From assembly GCA_910589035.1 (NCBI GenBank), contig CAJUSI010000025.1:96146-160145 (forward strand): a stretch of 64,000 nucleotides of DNA. The letters run 5' to 3'. Origin of the DNA: an uncultured Acetatifactor sp. GTDB taxonomy: Bacteria; Bacillota; Clostridia; Lachnospirales; Lachnospiraceae. The translations under genes and the position numbers were made by a program. Each line of letters opens with the position of its first letter. The first letter of the stretch is position 1. Of the stretch, positions 1 through 8,794 are shown one piece after another. The notes below the pieces were generated by a model. The model did no database searches, was not told the origin of the DNA, and was given only the letters and a program-made list of their open reading frames with translations.

Positions 1-1
1 C

Positions 2-325
2 TTCCTGTCGGAGGGAATCAAGGTGAGCAAAATATACCGCAGCGACGACACTCTGCTTTACTGGTATTGTGACATTGTGGAGTATTCCTTCGACCCGGCG
101 CAGGAATCCATGACCTTCACGGATCTCCTGGCCGATGTAGTCGTATACCCGGACGGCCGCGTAAAGGTGATGGATCTGGACGAGCTGTCCGAGGCCATGG
201 AGCGCGGACTCATAACAAAGGAGCAGACGATCTCCTGCCTTCGCAGCCTCAATCACCTGCTCTCCCTGATCGACAGGGACAAATTTGACAGACTGCAGTC
301 CCGGCTGGATAATCTGGGGCTCTGA
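2..325 (+). CDS. DUF402 domain protein, C-terminal part (5' end outside window)
   Basis: The reading frame is open from the left edge, so the true start lies upstream; the GTG at position 23 is not needed as a start. The visible 107 residues match the C-terminal half of DUF402 proteins: a WYCDIVEYSF strand, then TDLLADVVVYPDGRVKVMD, followed by a helical tail. Members are small, compact RNA- or nucleotide-related proteins of poorly defined function; some relatives hydrolyse nucleoside diphosphates or bind RNA. It converges with the wall hydrolase on the other strand. Family assignment is fairly secure from the conserved aspartates; the biochemical role is not. Confidence 0.75.
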   Translation, partial: FLSEGIKVSKIYRSDDTLLYWYCDIVEYSFDPAQESMTFTDLLADVVVYPDGRVKVMDLDELSEAMERGLITKEQTISCLRSLNHLLSLIDRDKFDRLQSRLDNLGL

Positions 326-365
326 CACCGGCAGGATCACCTGCCTCTCTGCCGCATTCCGGTGT

Positions 366-388
366 CCGGCAGCCTTTTGCGCTGCCGG
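366..388. terminator. Hairpin between convergent genes
   Basis: CCGGCAGC at 366-373 pairs with GCTGCCGG at 381-388 around a seven-base loop. It lies between the convergent ends of the DUF402 and SleB-type genes. The T-tract is weak on both strands, so it is a probable rather than certain terminator. Confidence 0.4.
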
Positions 389-400
389 GGTATTCCGTCC

Positions 401-1570
401 TCAATAAAATACATGCCCGCCGATATTGATACCGCTCAATCCTTCGATGGGAGTTCTGAAAAACACACAGTTGCCTACATTGGTAATGCCCGACATGGCC
501 GCATCGGCCGCCCTGTAGCAATCGTCGTTTGCCATGCCGGTAGCCAGGGCCAGATCCAGGCGGCCGCTTCCCACAGGCGAGAACTGCCGGCTCTGGTAAA
601 TAACGCCCACCACCGTGTCCGGGAATTCCCCGCTCAGCACCCGGTTCATCACCACGCTTCCCACCGCCACCTTGCCTTCATAGGGTTCGCCCCCAGCCTC
701 GCAGTAAATCAGATTGGCCAGAAGGTATCTGTCACCCTCCGCAAAGCTCACCTCGGAGATATCCCTCCAGGTCCCGTTGGCCGCCGCCTGGGACATGGCA
801 ATTTCCTGGGCAAGCTTCTGCCTCAGGTATTCCAGATCCTCCTCCTTCTTCTTAATCTCCGCCTCGTATTCCAATGCTCTCTGCTCGGCGACGGATATCT
901 GATCCCCATACTGGGCGATGGCGCCGGAGGTCTGGCTGATCAGGCCGGAGACCTTGTCCCTCTCCTCTTCCGCCCGGGTCTGCAGGCCTTCCAGCTCCGT
1001 TCTCTCCTTTTGAAGCCTTGCCTCATTTTCCTCTATGAGGATCCTGTTGTCCTTAAATTCCTGCAGCATCTTCTGATCATAGGCCGCCACCTTTTCAATG
1101 CGGTCTGCCATATTCAGGAAATCCCCCAGGCTCCCTGTGGCCAGAAGGGTGGTCAGATAGCTGTCCTCCTGCTGCTCATACAGGCGGCGCATAATGGCCG
1201 TCATGCTGGCATACTGCCATTCTTCCTTCGCCTTCGCCTCCTCCAGCGCAGCCTGCGTATCGGAAATCTCCTGCTCCTTGATATGTATCTGCTCTTCCAG
1301 CTCCTCCAGGTTTGACACCACCGAAGCCATCTGGGTATTCAGATAATCCAGTTCCTTTTTCAGATTATCCCTTTTCCCTTCCATGGCATCCAGATTCTCC
1401 TGGGTCTTGTCCAGCTCCTCTTCCAGTCTGTCCCTCTCATCTTCCGCCTGATCGATCTCCTCCTGAGTCTTGGAAGTTGCAGACACCACAAAGGAACCGG
1501 CCCCGAAGACCGATGTGCCTGCCAGAAGTGCCCCTGTTAAGATAATCGCATATTTACTGTACTTTTTCAC
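401..1570 (-). CDS. Coiled-coil cell wall hydrolase, SleB/CwlJ-type catalytic domain
   Basis: A 389-residue exported protein. Residues 1-31 form a signal peptide (KK, a hydrophobic stretch, then a small-residue cleavage region). Residues about 35-265 are almost continuous charged coiled coil, as in PcsB/CwlO-type wall enzymes. Residues about 275-389 are a Hydrolase_2 (SleB/CwlJ) domain with the catalytic-glutamate segment YCEAGGEPYEGKVAVGSV and the QFSPV motif. It probably cleaves peptidoglycan outside the membrane during growth or sporulation; the coiled coil may autoinhibit or tether it, as in the FtsEX-PcsB system (inference). The start is GTG, preceded by GAGAGGAG. It lies 27 bp downstream of upp on the same strand and could be cotranscribed. 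Confidence 0.8.
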   Translation of the reverse strand: MKKYSKYAIILTGALLAGTSVFGAGSFVVSATSKTQEEIDQAEDERDRLEEELDKTQENLDAMEGKRDNLKKELDYLNTQMASVVSNLEELEEQIHIKEQEISDTQAALEEAKAKEEWQYASMTAIMRRLYEQQEDSYLTTLLATGSLGDFLNMADRIEKVAAYDQKMLQEFKDNRILIEENEARLQKERTELEGLQTRAEEERDKVSGLISQTSGAIAQYGDQISVAEQRALEYEAEIKKKEEDLEYLRQKLAQEIAMSQAAANGTWRDISEVSFAEGDRYLLANLIYCEAGGEPYEGKVAVGSVVMNRVLSGEFPDTVVGVIYQSRQFSPVGSGRLDLALATGMANDDCYRAADAAMSGITNVGNCVFFRTPIEGLSGINIGGHVFY

Positions 1571-1597
1571 GGCTCCTCTCCCGCACCTTTTCTCAGA

Positions 1598-2227
1598 TCA
1601 TTTTGTGCCGAAAATCCGGTCGCCAGCATCCCCGAGGCCCGGCACAATATAGCCATGGTCATTCAGCTTTTCATCCAGCGCTCCCACATACAGATCCACA
1701 TCCGGATGAGCGGCACTCATGGCCTCCACTCCTTCCGGCGCCGCAATGATGCACATGAAATGAATGTTTTTGCAGCCCTTGTCCTTCAGCATCTGTATGG
1801 CCGCAATGGAGGAACCTCCGGTTGCCAGCATGGGATCCACCACAAACACTTCCCGCTCCGCGCAGTCCGCCGGAAGCTTGCAGTAATATTCCACGGGCTT
1901 TAAGGTTTCCGGATCCCTGTACAGGCCGATATGCCCCACCCTGGCCGCAGGAATCAGGGTCAGCATGCCGTCCACCATTCCCAGGCCCGCCCGGAGAATG
2001 GGGACGATCGCCATCTTTTTGCCTCTCAGCTCCCTGACCGTCGTCCTGCAGATGGGCGTCTCAATCTCCACCGGATCCAGCTTTAAATCCCTGGTGGCTT
2101 CATAGCAGATCAGCATGGCAATCTCGCCGATGGTCTGGCGGAAATCCTTGGTTCCCGTCTCCTTCCTGCGGATAAGCCCGATCTTGTGCTGAATCAGCGG
2201 ATGATCCATAATAATTACATTTGCCAT
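1598..2227 (-). CDS. upp: Uracil phosphoribosyltransferase
   Basis: Converts uracil and PRPP to UMP in pyrimidine salvage. Starting at ATG 2227 gives 209 residues, exactly the usual length for the family, with AGGAGGA just upstream; the longer upstream frame is rejected because it runs through an intergenic repeat. The PRPP-binding loop VVDPMLATGGS, the N-terminal MDHPLIQHKIG and the C-terminal uracil-binding segment GYIVPGLGDAGDRIFGTK are intact. A dispersed repeat abuts the ribosome-binding site. Confidence 0.97.
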   Translation of the reverse strand: MANVIIMDHPLIQHKIGLIRRKETGTKDFRQTIGEIAMLICYEATRDLKLDPVEIETPICRTTVRELRGKKMAIVPILRAGLGMVDGMLTLIPAARVGHIGLYRDPETLKPVEYYCKLPADCAEREVFVVDPMLATGGSSIAAIQMLKDKGCKNIHFMCIIAAPEGVEAMSAAHPDVDLYVGALDEKLNDHGYIVPGLGDAGDRIFGTK

Positions 2228-2238
2228 TTTTCCTCCTA

Positions 2239-2318
2239 ACCCGGATAAACCGGAAGCAAAATTTTTCCATTTTGCGCAGGATTTCGTTGTTAAGCGTCTA
2301 ACCCGGACATGCCGGAAC
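2239..2318. repeat. Dispersed intergenic repeat, copy A (one full unit plus start of a second)
   Basis: One complete unit of about 62 bp (2239-2300) is followed directly by the first 18 bp of another (ACCCGGACATGCCGGAAC). It belongs to a family also seen near 7092, 26884, 37268 and 49572. Each unit opens with two CCGG tetramers five bases apart, has a central AAAATTTT-like palindrome and ends with GGATTTCGTTGTTAAGCG or a variant. Here it ends at the upp ribosome-binding site. Confidence 0.75.
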
Positions 2319-2444
2319 CAGGAAATCGTTATAATATATACTCCTGGCCGAAAACAATTACAAATCTGAATGTATAGCCAGTGAACGATTCCTGCGAATT
2401 GCTGATATTTAACCAAGCACAGAATTTCAATGAATTCCCGGCCC

Positions 2445-3968
2445 TTACTTCTCAATCAGGTTCACTCTGCGCCGATGGCGTTCCTCGCCGGAGAAAGGTG
2501 TATTTAAGAAGGTCTCCACAATCTCCAGCGCCAGATTTCCGCCCACAATCCCCGCCCCCAGAGCCAGCATATTGGCGTCATTGTGAAGCCTGGTCAGCTT
2601 TGCGGAAAGGGGATCCCCGCACAGCGCGCAGCGGATGCCCGGCACTTTGTTGGCAGAAATGCTGATGCCGATACCCGTGGTGCAGATGACAATGCCCTGC
2701 TCACATTTCCCTGATGCCACCGCCTCCGCAACGGCATGTCCGAATACGGGATAGTCGCAGCTCTCCTCGCTGTAGCAGCCCAGATCCTCATAGGAAATCT
2801 TCCTTTCCTCCAGATAGTGAATCACTCTCTGCTTCAGGGCGAACCCGCCATGATCGCTTCCAATCGCCACCATACTGCCTGCCTCCTTTTCCGCGTCCAT
2901 TCCTGCTTTTCTAACATTTACCACATGATGCCCCGCCGCCTTCAGCAGCCGGTTCATAATGGCCTGTCCCAGCCCCTGGTCCGGAAAGCTTTCCGAATAA
3001 ATTCTGGTTACTCCCCGGTCGTCAAAGGCTCTCAGAGCCGAAAAGAGATTTCTGGCAATCTCCTCCTCATCCCCGCGGCTCCCCACACATTGTACCACAT
3101 CTGCATGGTATTGTTCAAGTAGTTCTGATGTGGCAAGCACTCCAGTTTTTTCTCCGGTTTCCCCATCTCTGGCCGTCTGCCGGTTTATATAGGCGATCAC
3201 CTGCTCCGGCGGGCCCTCCACCACGAGCAGATTTCCCTTTGGGGCGTAATGCCGGTATTTCATTCCGGGAGCTTTGGGGGCCTGGCCGCTGCCGTCTCCC
3301 GCTAAGCCTGCATCCATCTCTACCTTTCCCAGTACTTCTTCCAACATCTCCTGCGTGATATATCCCGGGCGCAGAATCCTGGGCGGTTCCGCGGTCAGGT
3401 CTAGAATGGTGGACTCCAGTCCGATGCCCACATCTCCCCCGTCCAGGATCATCTCGATCTTCCCGTCCATATCCTCCGTCACATATCCGGCCCGGGTGGG
3501 GCTTGGCCTGCCGGAGGCGTTGGCGCTAGGCGCGGCAATGTATCCTCCCCCGTATTCGATCAGCTTCCTGGCCGCCGGGTGAGAGGGAAAACGCACCGCC
3601 ACCGTGTCCAGACCTCCCGTCGTCTCATAGGGCACACAGTCCGCCTTATGCAGGATCATGGTCAGCGGCCCCGGCCAGAAGGCATCCGCTGTCCTGACTG
3701 CCTTCCCGGGAAGCTCCTTCACGATTTTCCGAATATCCTCAAATCGGCAGATGTGAATAATCAGCGGATTGTCCGATGGTCTGCCCTTGGCGGCGTATAT
3801 TTTCCTGGCGGACTCCGGATTCAGGGCGTCTCCCCCCAGTCCGTATACCGTCTCTGTGGGAAAAGCCACCAGCCCGCCGCCTTTTATGATCTCCCCGGCC
3901 TGCCGCAGCGCCTCCTCCGCCTGCCCTGCCGGGCATTCCCCGTCTACCTGAACGACACTTGTCTTCAT
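2445..3968 (-). CDS. Threonylcarbamoyl-AMP synthase (TsaC/Sua5) fused to ribose-5-phosphate isomerase B
   Basis: A 507-residue two-enzyme frame. Residues 1-215 are the YrdC/Sua5 catalytic domain (FPTETVYGLGGDA, KGRPSDNPL, SANASGRPSPT), which makes threonylcarbamoyl-AMP for tRNA t6A37. Residues about 230-355 are the Sua5 C-terminal domain. Residues 366-507 are a complete RpiB (AIGSDHGGFALK, ICTTGIGISISANK, the HNDANMLALG helix), which interconverts ribose-5-P and ribulose-5-P. Just before Met366 there is a good AAGGAGG eight bases from ATG 2873, so RpiB could also be made separately from the same mRNA. The RpiB loop reads CTTG where CGTG is common. It lies 97 bp after degV on the same strand. 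Confidence 0.9.
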   Translation of the reverse strand: MKTSVVQVDGECPAGQAEEALRQAGEIIKGGGLVAFPTETVYGLGGDALNPESARKIYAAKGRPSDNPLIIHICRFEDIRKIVKELPGKAVRTADAFWPGPLTMILHKADCVPYETTGGLDTVAVRFPSHPAARKLIEYGGGYIAAPSANASGRPSPTRAGYVTEDMDGKIEMILDGGDVGIGLESTILDLTAEPPRILRPGYITQEMLEEVLGKVEMDAGLAGDGSGQAPKAPGMKYRHYAPKGNLLVVEGPPEQVIAYINRQTARDGETGEKTGVLATSELLEQYHADVVQCVGSRGDEEEIARNLFSALRAFDDRGVTRIYSESFPDQGLGQAIMNRLLKAAGHHVVNVRKAGMDAEKEAGSMVAIGSDHGGFALKQRVIHYLEERKISYEDLGCYSEESCDYPVFGHAVAEAVASGKCEQGIVICTTGIGISISANKVPGIRCALCGDPLSAKLTRLHNDANMLALGAGIVGGNLALEIVETFLNTPFSGEERHRRRVNLIEK

Positions 3969-4064
3969 GTCTCCATCCTTCTTCCTGCTTCTATCCTTCT
4001 TCCTGCCCGGTCAAGCCGGAGCCGGGCCTTTCTGCGGTCTGCCATACTCTGCCTATTAGATTCT

Positions 4065-4928
4065 TCATCCCTGCCCGCCGTCCCCGGAAATGAACAGGAC
4101 CCCCAGGGTGCCCGGTCCGCAGTGGCTGGAAATCACGCCGCCCGCCACGGTCTCCAGAATCTCGTCAAAGCGGTTCAGCGAAGTCAGATAAGTCCGCACC
4201 GCTTCCACCAGCTCTCGGTCACAGCCGGAATGGGTGATAAAGACCCGGTCCTTTTTCGCCCGCTTCAATTCCTCCTCCATATCCTTCACATAGGACATAA
4301 CCACCTTGTCCGGCTGTCCCCGGTACTTTCTGCCGGGCCTCATTTTCCCTTCCTCCACCACGATCCTGGGATGAAGCTTCAGCACCCCTCCCGCCATGGC
4401 CGCCAGACCGCTGCATCTTCCTCCACGATGGAGATAGACCAGCGTATCCACCACAAAGCTGGCCCGCACCAGGGGCTTCAGCTCCTCCATCCGCTTTACG
4501 ATGGTCTGCGCATCCGCTCCGGCCCTGGCCATAATCGCCGCCTCCACCACCAGATGCCCGATACCGGTGGAGAGATTCGCGGAGTCCACCACTTTGATAA
4601 GGCGGGAGCATCCCAGCTCCTCCGCCGCTATTCTCATCACATTACCGGAAGTGGACATTTCCGACGATATGGAAAAGCAGACCACCTCCCGCCCCGCCTC
4701 CGCATAGGGCTTAAGGAGCTCCATGGCCGCGTCCTGAGAGGGTGCCGAGGTCTTGGGCGTGGCTCCGTGGGCATCCGACCACTCATAGATCTCCCGGGGT
4801 GTTATGTTGACACCGTCCAGATATTCCGCCTCGCCCAGCAGGATATGCAGGGGCAGGATGGTTATCTCGTATTTCTCCAGCAGATCCTTTGACAGATCGC
4901 AGGTACTGTCCGCAATAATTTTAACCAT
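4065..4928 (-). CDS. DegV family fatty-acid-binding protein
   Basis: A 287-residue, full-length DegV protein. The N-terminal DSTCDL, the TSAPSQDA loop and the C-terminal VFITHSGC and SSHCGPGTLGVLF segments are typical. DegV/FakB proteins bind a fatty acid and, in Firmicutes, present it to the FakA kinase for phospholipid synthesis. No fakA gene is nearby, so its kinase partner must be elsewhere. GGAGGGAAATCAC precedes the ATG. Confidence 0.9.
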   Translation of the reverse strand: MVKIIADSTCDLSKDLLEKYEITILPLHILLGEAEYLDGVNITPREIYEWSDAHGATPKTSAPSQDAAMELLKPYAEAGREVVCFSISSEMSTSGNVMRIAAEELGCSRLIKVVDSANLSTGIGHLVVEAAIMARAGADAQTIVKRMEELKPLVRASFVVDTLVYLHRGGRCSGLAAMAGGVLKLHPRIVVEEGKMRPGRKYRGQPDKVVMSYVKDMEEELKRAKKDRVFITHSGCDRELVEAVRTYLTSLNRFDEILETVAGGVISSHCGPGTLGVLFISGDGGQG

Positions 4929-5121
4929 GTGATTTCCCTCCTTCTTTCACAAAGTTCCGACACTTCTCTGCGTTCTTCGCAGGCGGCAGGCGGAGCCGAT
5001 AATCTCTGCCCTCTACAGATTCTGTCTTCCGCAAACGGAAGCCCCCTATGCCCCTGCCCGGACAAGCTTCTCCGTTCTTCCCGGGAAGAAAAGTGTGTAA
5101 AAAACTTCTAAGTTGCACACT

Positions 5122-5179
5122 GAAGAATCGCAGGGGAAGCGATTCTTCTCACGGATTGTTTGTGCCGCCGCAGGCGGCA
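5122..5179. other. Two hairpins in the 405-bp gap between degV and the S-component gene
   Basis: GAAGAATCGC (5122-5131) pairs with GCGATTCTTC (5139-5148). A second stem, TGCCGCC at 5163-5169, pairs with GGCGGCA at 5173-5179. Neither has a long T-tract. They sit downstream of the minus-strand S-component gene and upstream of degV, so they could end one transcript or shape the next leader. The rest of the gap holds no supported gene. Confidence 0.4.
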
Positions 5180-5288
5180 TGACGGGAAGTGTGAAACAGC
5201 AAATGGCTGCCTCCCCGCATATTCGTTTGTATTTGATTATAAGATAATTGTCTGCGTTTTACAATGCAAACTTAATGCCTCTTTTCCA

Positions 5289-5320
5289 GACCCGGACGAG
5301 CCGGAAGCAATATTTTGCCA
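5289..5320. repeat. Dispersed intergenic repeat, truncated copy E
   Basis: Contains the family opening (GACCCGGACGAGCCGGAAGC) and the A/T palindrome, then stops just short of the next gene's 3' end at 5334. It lacks the second half of the unit. Confidence 0.55.
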
Positions 5321-5333
5321 GGGGCCGCGCCGC

Positions 5334-5864
5334 TCAGCGCCGCTTTTTCAGCACTGCGCATATGGGCAGTGCCACGATTCCTCCCAGAAGGGCGGTGATC
5401 AGCTGGGGCAGGGAAAACATGCCGGATATCACCGCGGCCTGGGGCTGCGGAAGCTCCAGCATCGGAACCGCCAGCTTTACAATGCCCAAATACAGCACCG
5501 CGGCTTTTGCCAGGGCTCCCGCAGTCAGGGATATCGCTGCGGCCAGTTTTTTCCGTCCCAGCAGTGCCTTCCCCGGGAAATGCCATACCAGGACCAGCGT
5601 GGTATTTCCCAGGGCAATAAAAGGAATCAGGCTCCAAAGCGGCCCTATTCCCACTAGCTTCGCCATCACGGGCGAAAGTACGGACACAAAAACTCCCGGC
5701 CAGAGGCCGCAGCTTCTGACCGTGACAATGAGCAGCGCGTTGACCAGGGTTCCCGTAACCAGGGTGTTCCCCATGGGCGCCGTAGCCGCCTGGAGTACCA
5801 CAAGCAATGCGGTAAGGGCGCCCGTAAAGGTTATCTGTGCTGTCTTTTCCATATTTTTACTCAT
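5334..5864 (-). CDS. Small polytopic membrane protein, ECF transporter S-component-like
   Basis: A 176-residue, very hydrophobic protein with about five or six membrane segments and a basic C-terminal tail (LKKRR). Size and layout fit a substrate-capture (S) component of an energy-coupling-factor vitamin or metabolite importer, which would share EcfA/EcfT units encoded elsewhere; no substrate signature is recognised. It follows the amidohydrolase by 46 bp on the same strand, so the two may form an operon and the substrate may relate to that enzyme (inference). It could also be another small integral membrane family. Confidence 0.6.
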   Translation of the reverse strand: MSKNMEKTAQITFTGALTALLVVLQAATAPMGNTLVTGTLVNALLIVTVRSCGLWPGVFVSVLSPVMAKLVGIGPLWSLIPFIALGNTTLVLVWHFPGKALLGRKKLAAAISLTAGALAKAAVLYLGIVKLAVPMLELPQPQAAVISGMFSLPQLITALLGGIVALPICAVLKKRR

Positions 5865-5910
5865 AAATTATGCTCCCCGCCCGCTTCTCCGGGCGCAATC
5901 CGAAAGCCGT

Positions 5911-7059
5911 TCACTCTTCCACTCTGATTCCGTCGATGAATACATGCTTTACCCGGGTGGATACTTCGAAGGGGCAGCCGTCCGTAATCACCAGATCCGC
6001 GTCCTTTCCTGTCTCCAGGGAGCCCACCCTGTCCGCGATGCCCGCATGCTTTGCCGGGTTGATGGTGATGGCCTGCAGCGCCGCGAAGGGATCCATTCCC
6101 GCCTGTACCGCCAGTCCCGCGCAGAGAGGGAGGTATTCCTGGGGAATCACCGGGGAATCCGTGATGATGGAAACCTGGCAGCCCGCCGCGGCCAACAGCC
6201 CCGGGGTCGTCCAGCTCTTATTGCGCAGTTCGAACTTGGACGCGCCGGTGAGGGTGGGACCCACCGCCATGGGCACATTCTCCTTCGCCAGCTCCTCCAC
6301 GATCAGATGCCCCTCCGTCACATGCTCCAGGGTGATCTTCAGGTCAAACTCCCTGGCAATGCGCAGGGCGGTAAAGATATCCTCCGTGGCATGGGCATGG
6401 GCCTTCAAGGGGATCTCCTTTTTCAGCACGGGAATCAGCGCCTCCAGCTTCATGTCGAAGGCAGGCCTCTTGGACAGGTCCTCCCCTGCCGCCTCCTTCT
6501 TCTCCATATATTCCCCTGCCTTGAACAGGATCTCCCGCAGCAACGCCGCCGTGGTCATGCGGCTGGAGTCCTTCTTATCCCGGTACACTCTCTTGGGATT
6601 CTCGCCGAAGGCGCATTTCATGGCCACGCCGTCCCGGATCACCATATCCTCCGCCCTTTTTCCCACGGTCTTCAGGGTGGTGAAGGTACCGCCCAGCACA
6701 TTGGCGCTTCCCGGCCCCACGCAGACGGAGGTAACCCCTGCCGCCGCAGCCATACGAAACGCCGGGTCAAAGGGCTTCACCCCGTCTATACCCCGCATCT
6801 GCGGGCTGAGAATATCGTTCAGTTCGTTGTAGTCCATTCCCTCATAACCGATACCATAGCCGTCCAGGCCGATATGTCCGTGAGCCTCCACAAAGCCCGG
6901 ATACACCCTTAGCCCCTCCGCGTCTATCACTCTGGCTCCCTCCGGGATCTCCAGATTCTCTCCGATAGCGCTGATCTTTCCCTCCCTTACCAGGATGTCC
7001 CCCTGAAAGGCGTCCCGGTGAATGCCGTCATGAATCAGACCGTTTTTCATTATCCACAT
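5911..7059 (-). CDS. Amidohydrolase, imidazolonepropionase-like
   Basis: A 382-residue metal-dependent amidohydrolase that probably cleaves C-N bonds in a small cyclic or acyl substrate. The start is taken at ATG 7059 because AAGGAGGA lies nine bases upstream; the next ATG (7050) is less well placed. Metal ligands are visible: HGH in VEAHGHIGLDG, HAH in LKAHAHATED, His in TLEHVTEGH and Asp in IITDSPVIP. The C-terminal segment LETGKDADLVITDGCP is typical of the superfamily. Relatives are annotated as imidazolonepropionase-like or dipeptidase-like enzymes, but no hut genes are present, so the substrate is unknown. Confidence 0.85.
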   Translation of the reverse strand: MWIMKNGLIHDGIHRDAFQGDILVREGKISAIGENLEIPEGARVIDAEGLRVYPGFVEAHGHIGLDGYGIGYEGMDYNELNDILSPQMRGIDGVKPFDPAFRMAAAAGVTSVCVGPGSANVLGGTFTTLKTVGKRAEDMVIRDGVAMKCAFGENPKRVYRDKKDSSRMTTAALLREILFKAGEYMEKKEAAGEDLSKRPAFDMKLEALIPVLKKEIPLKAHAHATEDIFTALRIAREFDLKITLEHVTEGHLIVEELAKENVPMAVGPTLTGASKFELRNKSWTTPGLLAAAGCQVSIITDSPVIPQEYLPLCAGLAVQAGMDPFAALQAITINPAKHAGIADRVGSLETGKDADLVITDGCPFEVSTRVKHVFIDGIRVEE

Positions 7060-7091
7060 AATTTTTATCCTCCTTCTTAATGTGTAAACCT

Positions 7092-7155
7092 GCCCCGGAC
7101 AGGCCGGAACCAAAATTTCGCCAGAATGCGCAGGATTTCGTTATTAAACGCCTGA
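7092..7155. repeat. Dispersed intergenic repeat, copy B
   Basis: A full unit that runs from CCCCGGACAGGCCGGAACC to TTATTAAACGCCTGA and lies about 30 bp upstream of the amidohydrolase start. The ends match copy A closely; the middle is more diverged. Confidence 0.75.
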
Positions 7156-7169
7156 GCGTCGGAATGAGA

Positions 7170-7198
7170 AATCAAAAGTGCCGCAAGTGAGCGGCACT
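7170..7198 (-). terminator. Intrinsic terminator downstream of the FliD-like gene
   Basis: Read on the minus strand, AGTGCCGC and GCGGCACT form an eight-base-pair stem with a six-base loop, followed by TTTGATTT. It sits about 65 bp after the stop of the FliD-like gene. Confidence 0.7.
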
Positions 7199-7263
7199 CG
7201 TTACTTTTGCGAAGAATTATCTATCATATAAAGTCCCGGTTTTCTTTTGTTTCCGTAAGCAGC

Positions 7264-8484
7264 CTATACGGTCCCGGTATAACGGGAGCTTCCCTGTACC
7301 TGATAGGTTCCGCCGGCCGTGTAACCATTGGCGGCATTAGCCTGCGTAGTCAGATAATACTCTACCAGAGACGCATTGGCAGCGATGGAAGAACCATAGT
7401 CCTTGAAGAATTCCTGTACCCTGGACATATCCGATTTCTTGAATGTGTCCTCATCAATCTTCATCCTGCCCTTCCCGTCCACGCTGATCCCAAAGCTTTT
7501 CAGCGCATTTTCATTGCGTGCCGTCTTCTCCCTGATATAGGACAGGTTTGCCACTACGCCGGAATTTGCGCTGGATTCTGCCTTGTCGAACATCTTGTTG
7601 TAATTGCTCACAAAGCTCTTTGCCGCAGCGAAAATCTTCCTGATATCGTACTCGTCCGTCTCGCTGCCGTCCTTGTCTTTTACTTTTTGATACAATTCAT
7701 CGGAGGCAAGGGTCTGGCTGTCCGCCTTGAGTGAGGAGGCGCCGGAAGAGGTCTTGTCGTCTGTGCCGGTCTTGTCCGTGCTGCCGGTGCCGGAGACAGA
7801 GCCTGCAAACTGGAGACGGGAGGAAACCACAGAACCATAACTCAAAATGTTATCGCCTGAGAACAAATCCTGTACCCTTGAGATGTCCGCATCCTTTAAC
7901 TTCCCCTCATCGAGCATAAGCGTCCCGTCGGCCTTGATCGTGACGCCAAGCTCCGAAAGCTTATCGGAGTTCGCCGCCGTGCTGCTCATCATGTTCGCCA
8001 CATATGCCGTCTTGCCGGTCAGTGTGGAATCCTTTGCTGCAGATACTACATTATTGTAATTCGTCACATAAGCTTTCATGGCGGAGACAACTTTGTCCGC
8101 CGCGCTCTGGCCGTCCTCGGAGTCCGTATAAGTATTTTCATTCCGCAGTGCCGAAACGGAACTGCTCAGGCCGGACAGCCCCGCACTGAGATTCGTGTTG
8201 GCCTTCTGTACCTCTTTGGAAACCTTCGGATGCCTCTTCTCTTCCTCCAGCTTTTCAAGAATGTTTTTCGAACTGCTCCTCTTGCCGGTGGATGCCGTGC
8301 CTGTACTTGTACTCTGCCCCATCCCGTAATAGGCTTTCATCAGCTTACCATAGCTGCCGTTCTTGATGCTGGCATAATCCGACAGGAAATTCAGATTGCC
8401 CAGGCTGCCGCCCGAAGCCGAAAGATTCTGAAAGAGATATGAATAATCCGGCCCCTTATTTCCCACATCAATATTGATACCCAT
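7264..8484 (-). CDS. FliD C-terminal-like protein with two tandem domains
   Basis: A 406-residue protein; the start is ATG 8484, since AAAAGGAG lies 11 bases upstream and the upstream Met lacks a site. Two stretches resemble each other and the C-terminal region of flagellar cap protein FliD. Repeat one is about residues 130-230 (AYVTNYNNV, then LGVTIKADGTLMLDEGKL, DISRVQDLF). Repeat two is about 280-385 (FVSNYNKMF, then FGISVDGKGRMKIDEDTF, DMSRVQEFF). A Ser/Thr/Gly/Asp-rich linker separates them. There is no signal peptide and no flagellar gene nearby. It may be a structural or surface protein derived from FliD; the function is unknown. Confidence 0.65.
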   Translation of the reverse strand: MGINIDVGNKGPDYSYLFQNLSASGGSLGNLNFLSDYASIKNGSYGKLMKAYYGMGQSTSTGTASTGKRSSSKNILEKLEEEKRHPKVSKEVQKANTNLSAGLSGLSSSVSALRNENTYTDSEDGQSAADKVVSAMKAYVTNYNNVVSAAKDSTLTGKTAYVANMMSSTAANSDKLSELGVTIKADGTLMLDEGKLKDADISRVQDLFSGDNILSYGSVVSSRLQFAGSVSGTGSTDKTGTDDKTSSGASSLKADSQTLASDELYQKVKDKDGSETDEYDIRKIFAAAKSFVSNYNKMFDKAESSANSGVVANLSYIREKTARNENALKSFGISVDGKGRMKIDEDTFKKSDMSRVQEFFKDYGSSIAANASLVEYYLTTQANAANGYTAGGTYQVQGSSRYTGTV

Positions 8485-8794
8485 ATAACCGCTCACTCCT
8501 TTTATCATTTATTGACTTCCCATAAAATTGTCTTTAAAGATACTCTTCAATATTTATATCGTCAAATTGCCATTAATTCACCATAATTTAGCATTTTAAA
8601 TTAAAAATCTTTTTGATTCTCCCATGTTCCTTGCACTCAAGCATAACAATTTCCCCCGGCAACTGCGCTCCGATGGAAATAGTCCTGCCCATATATCTGC
8701 CGCCCCGCTTTCCGCTGTTCTAAACCCCTGAAGCACCTGACTTCTCCTATTATGGTAGCATAAAATATGCCGCCCTGCAAGGTTTACGAATGTC

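Noticed and set aside
362..1315. Long plus-strand reading frame opposite the SleB-type gene
   Set aside because: Antisense shadow of a real coiled-coil gene; no ribosome-binding site and no family.
3579..6912. Long plus-strand frames opposite DegV and the amidohydrolase
   Set aside because: His/Pro/Arg-rich composition typical of antisense frames; real genes on the minus strand explain the region.
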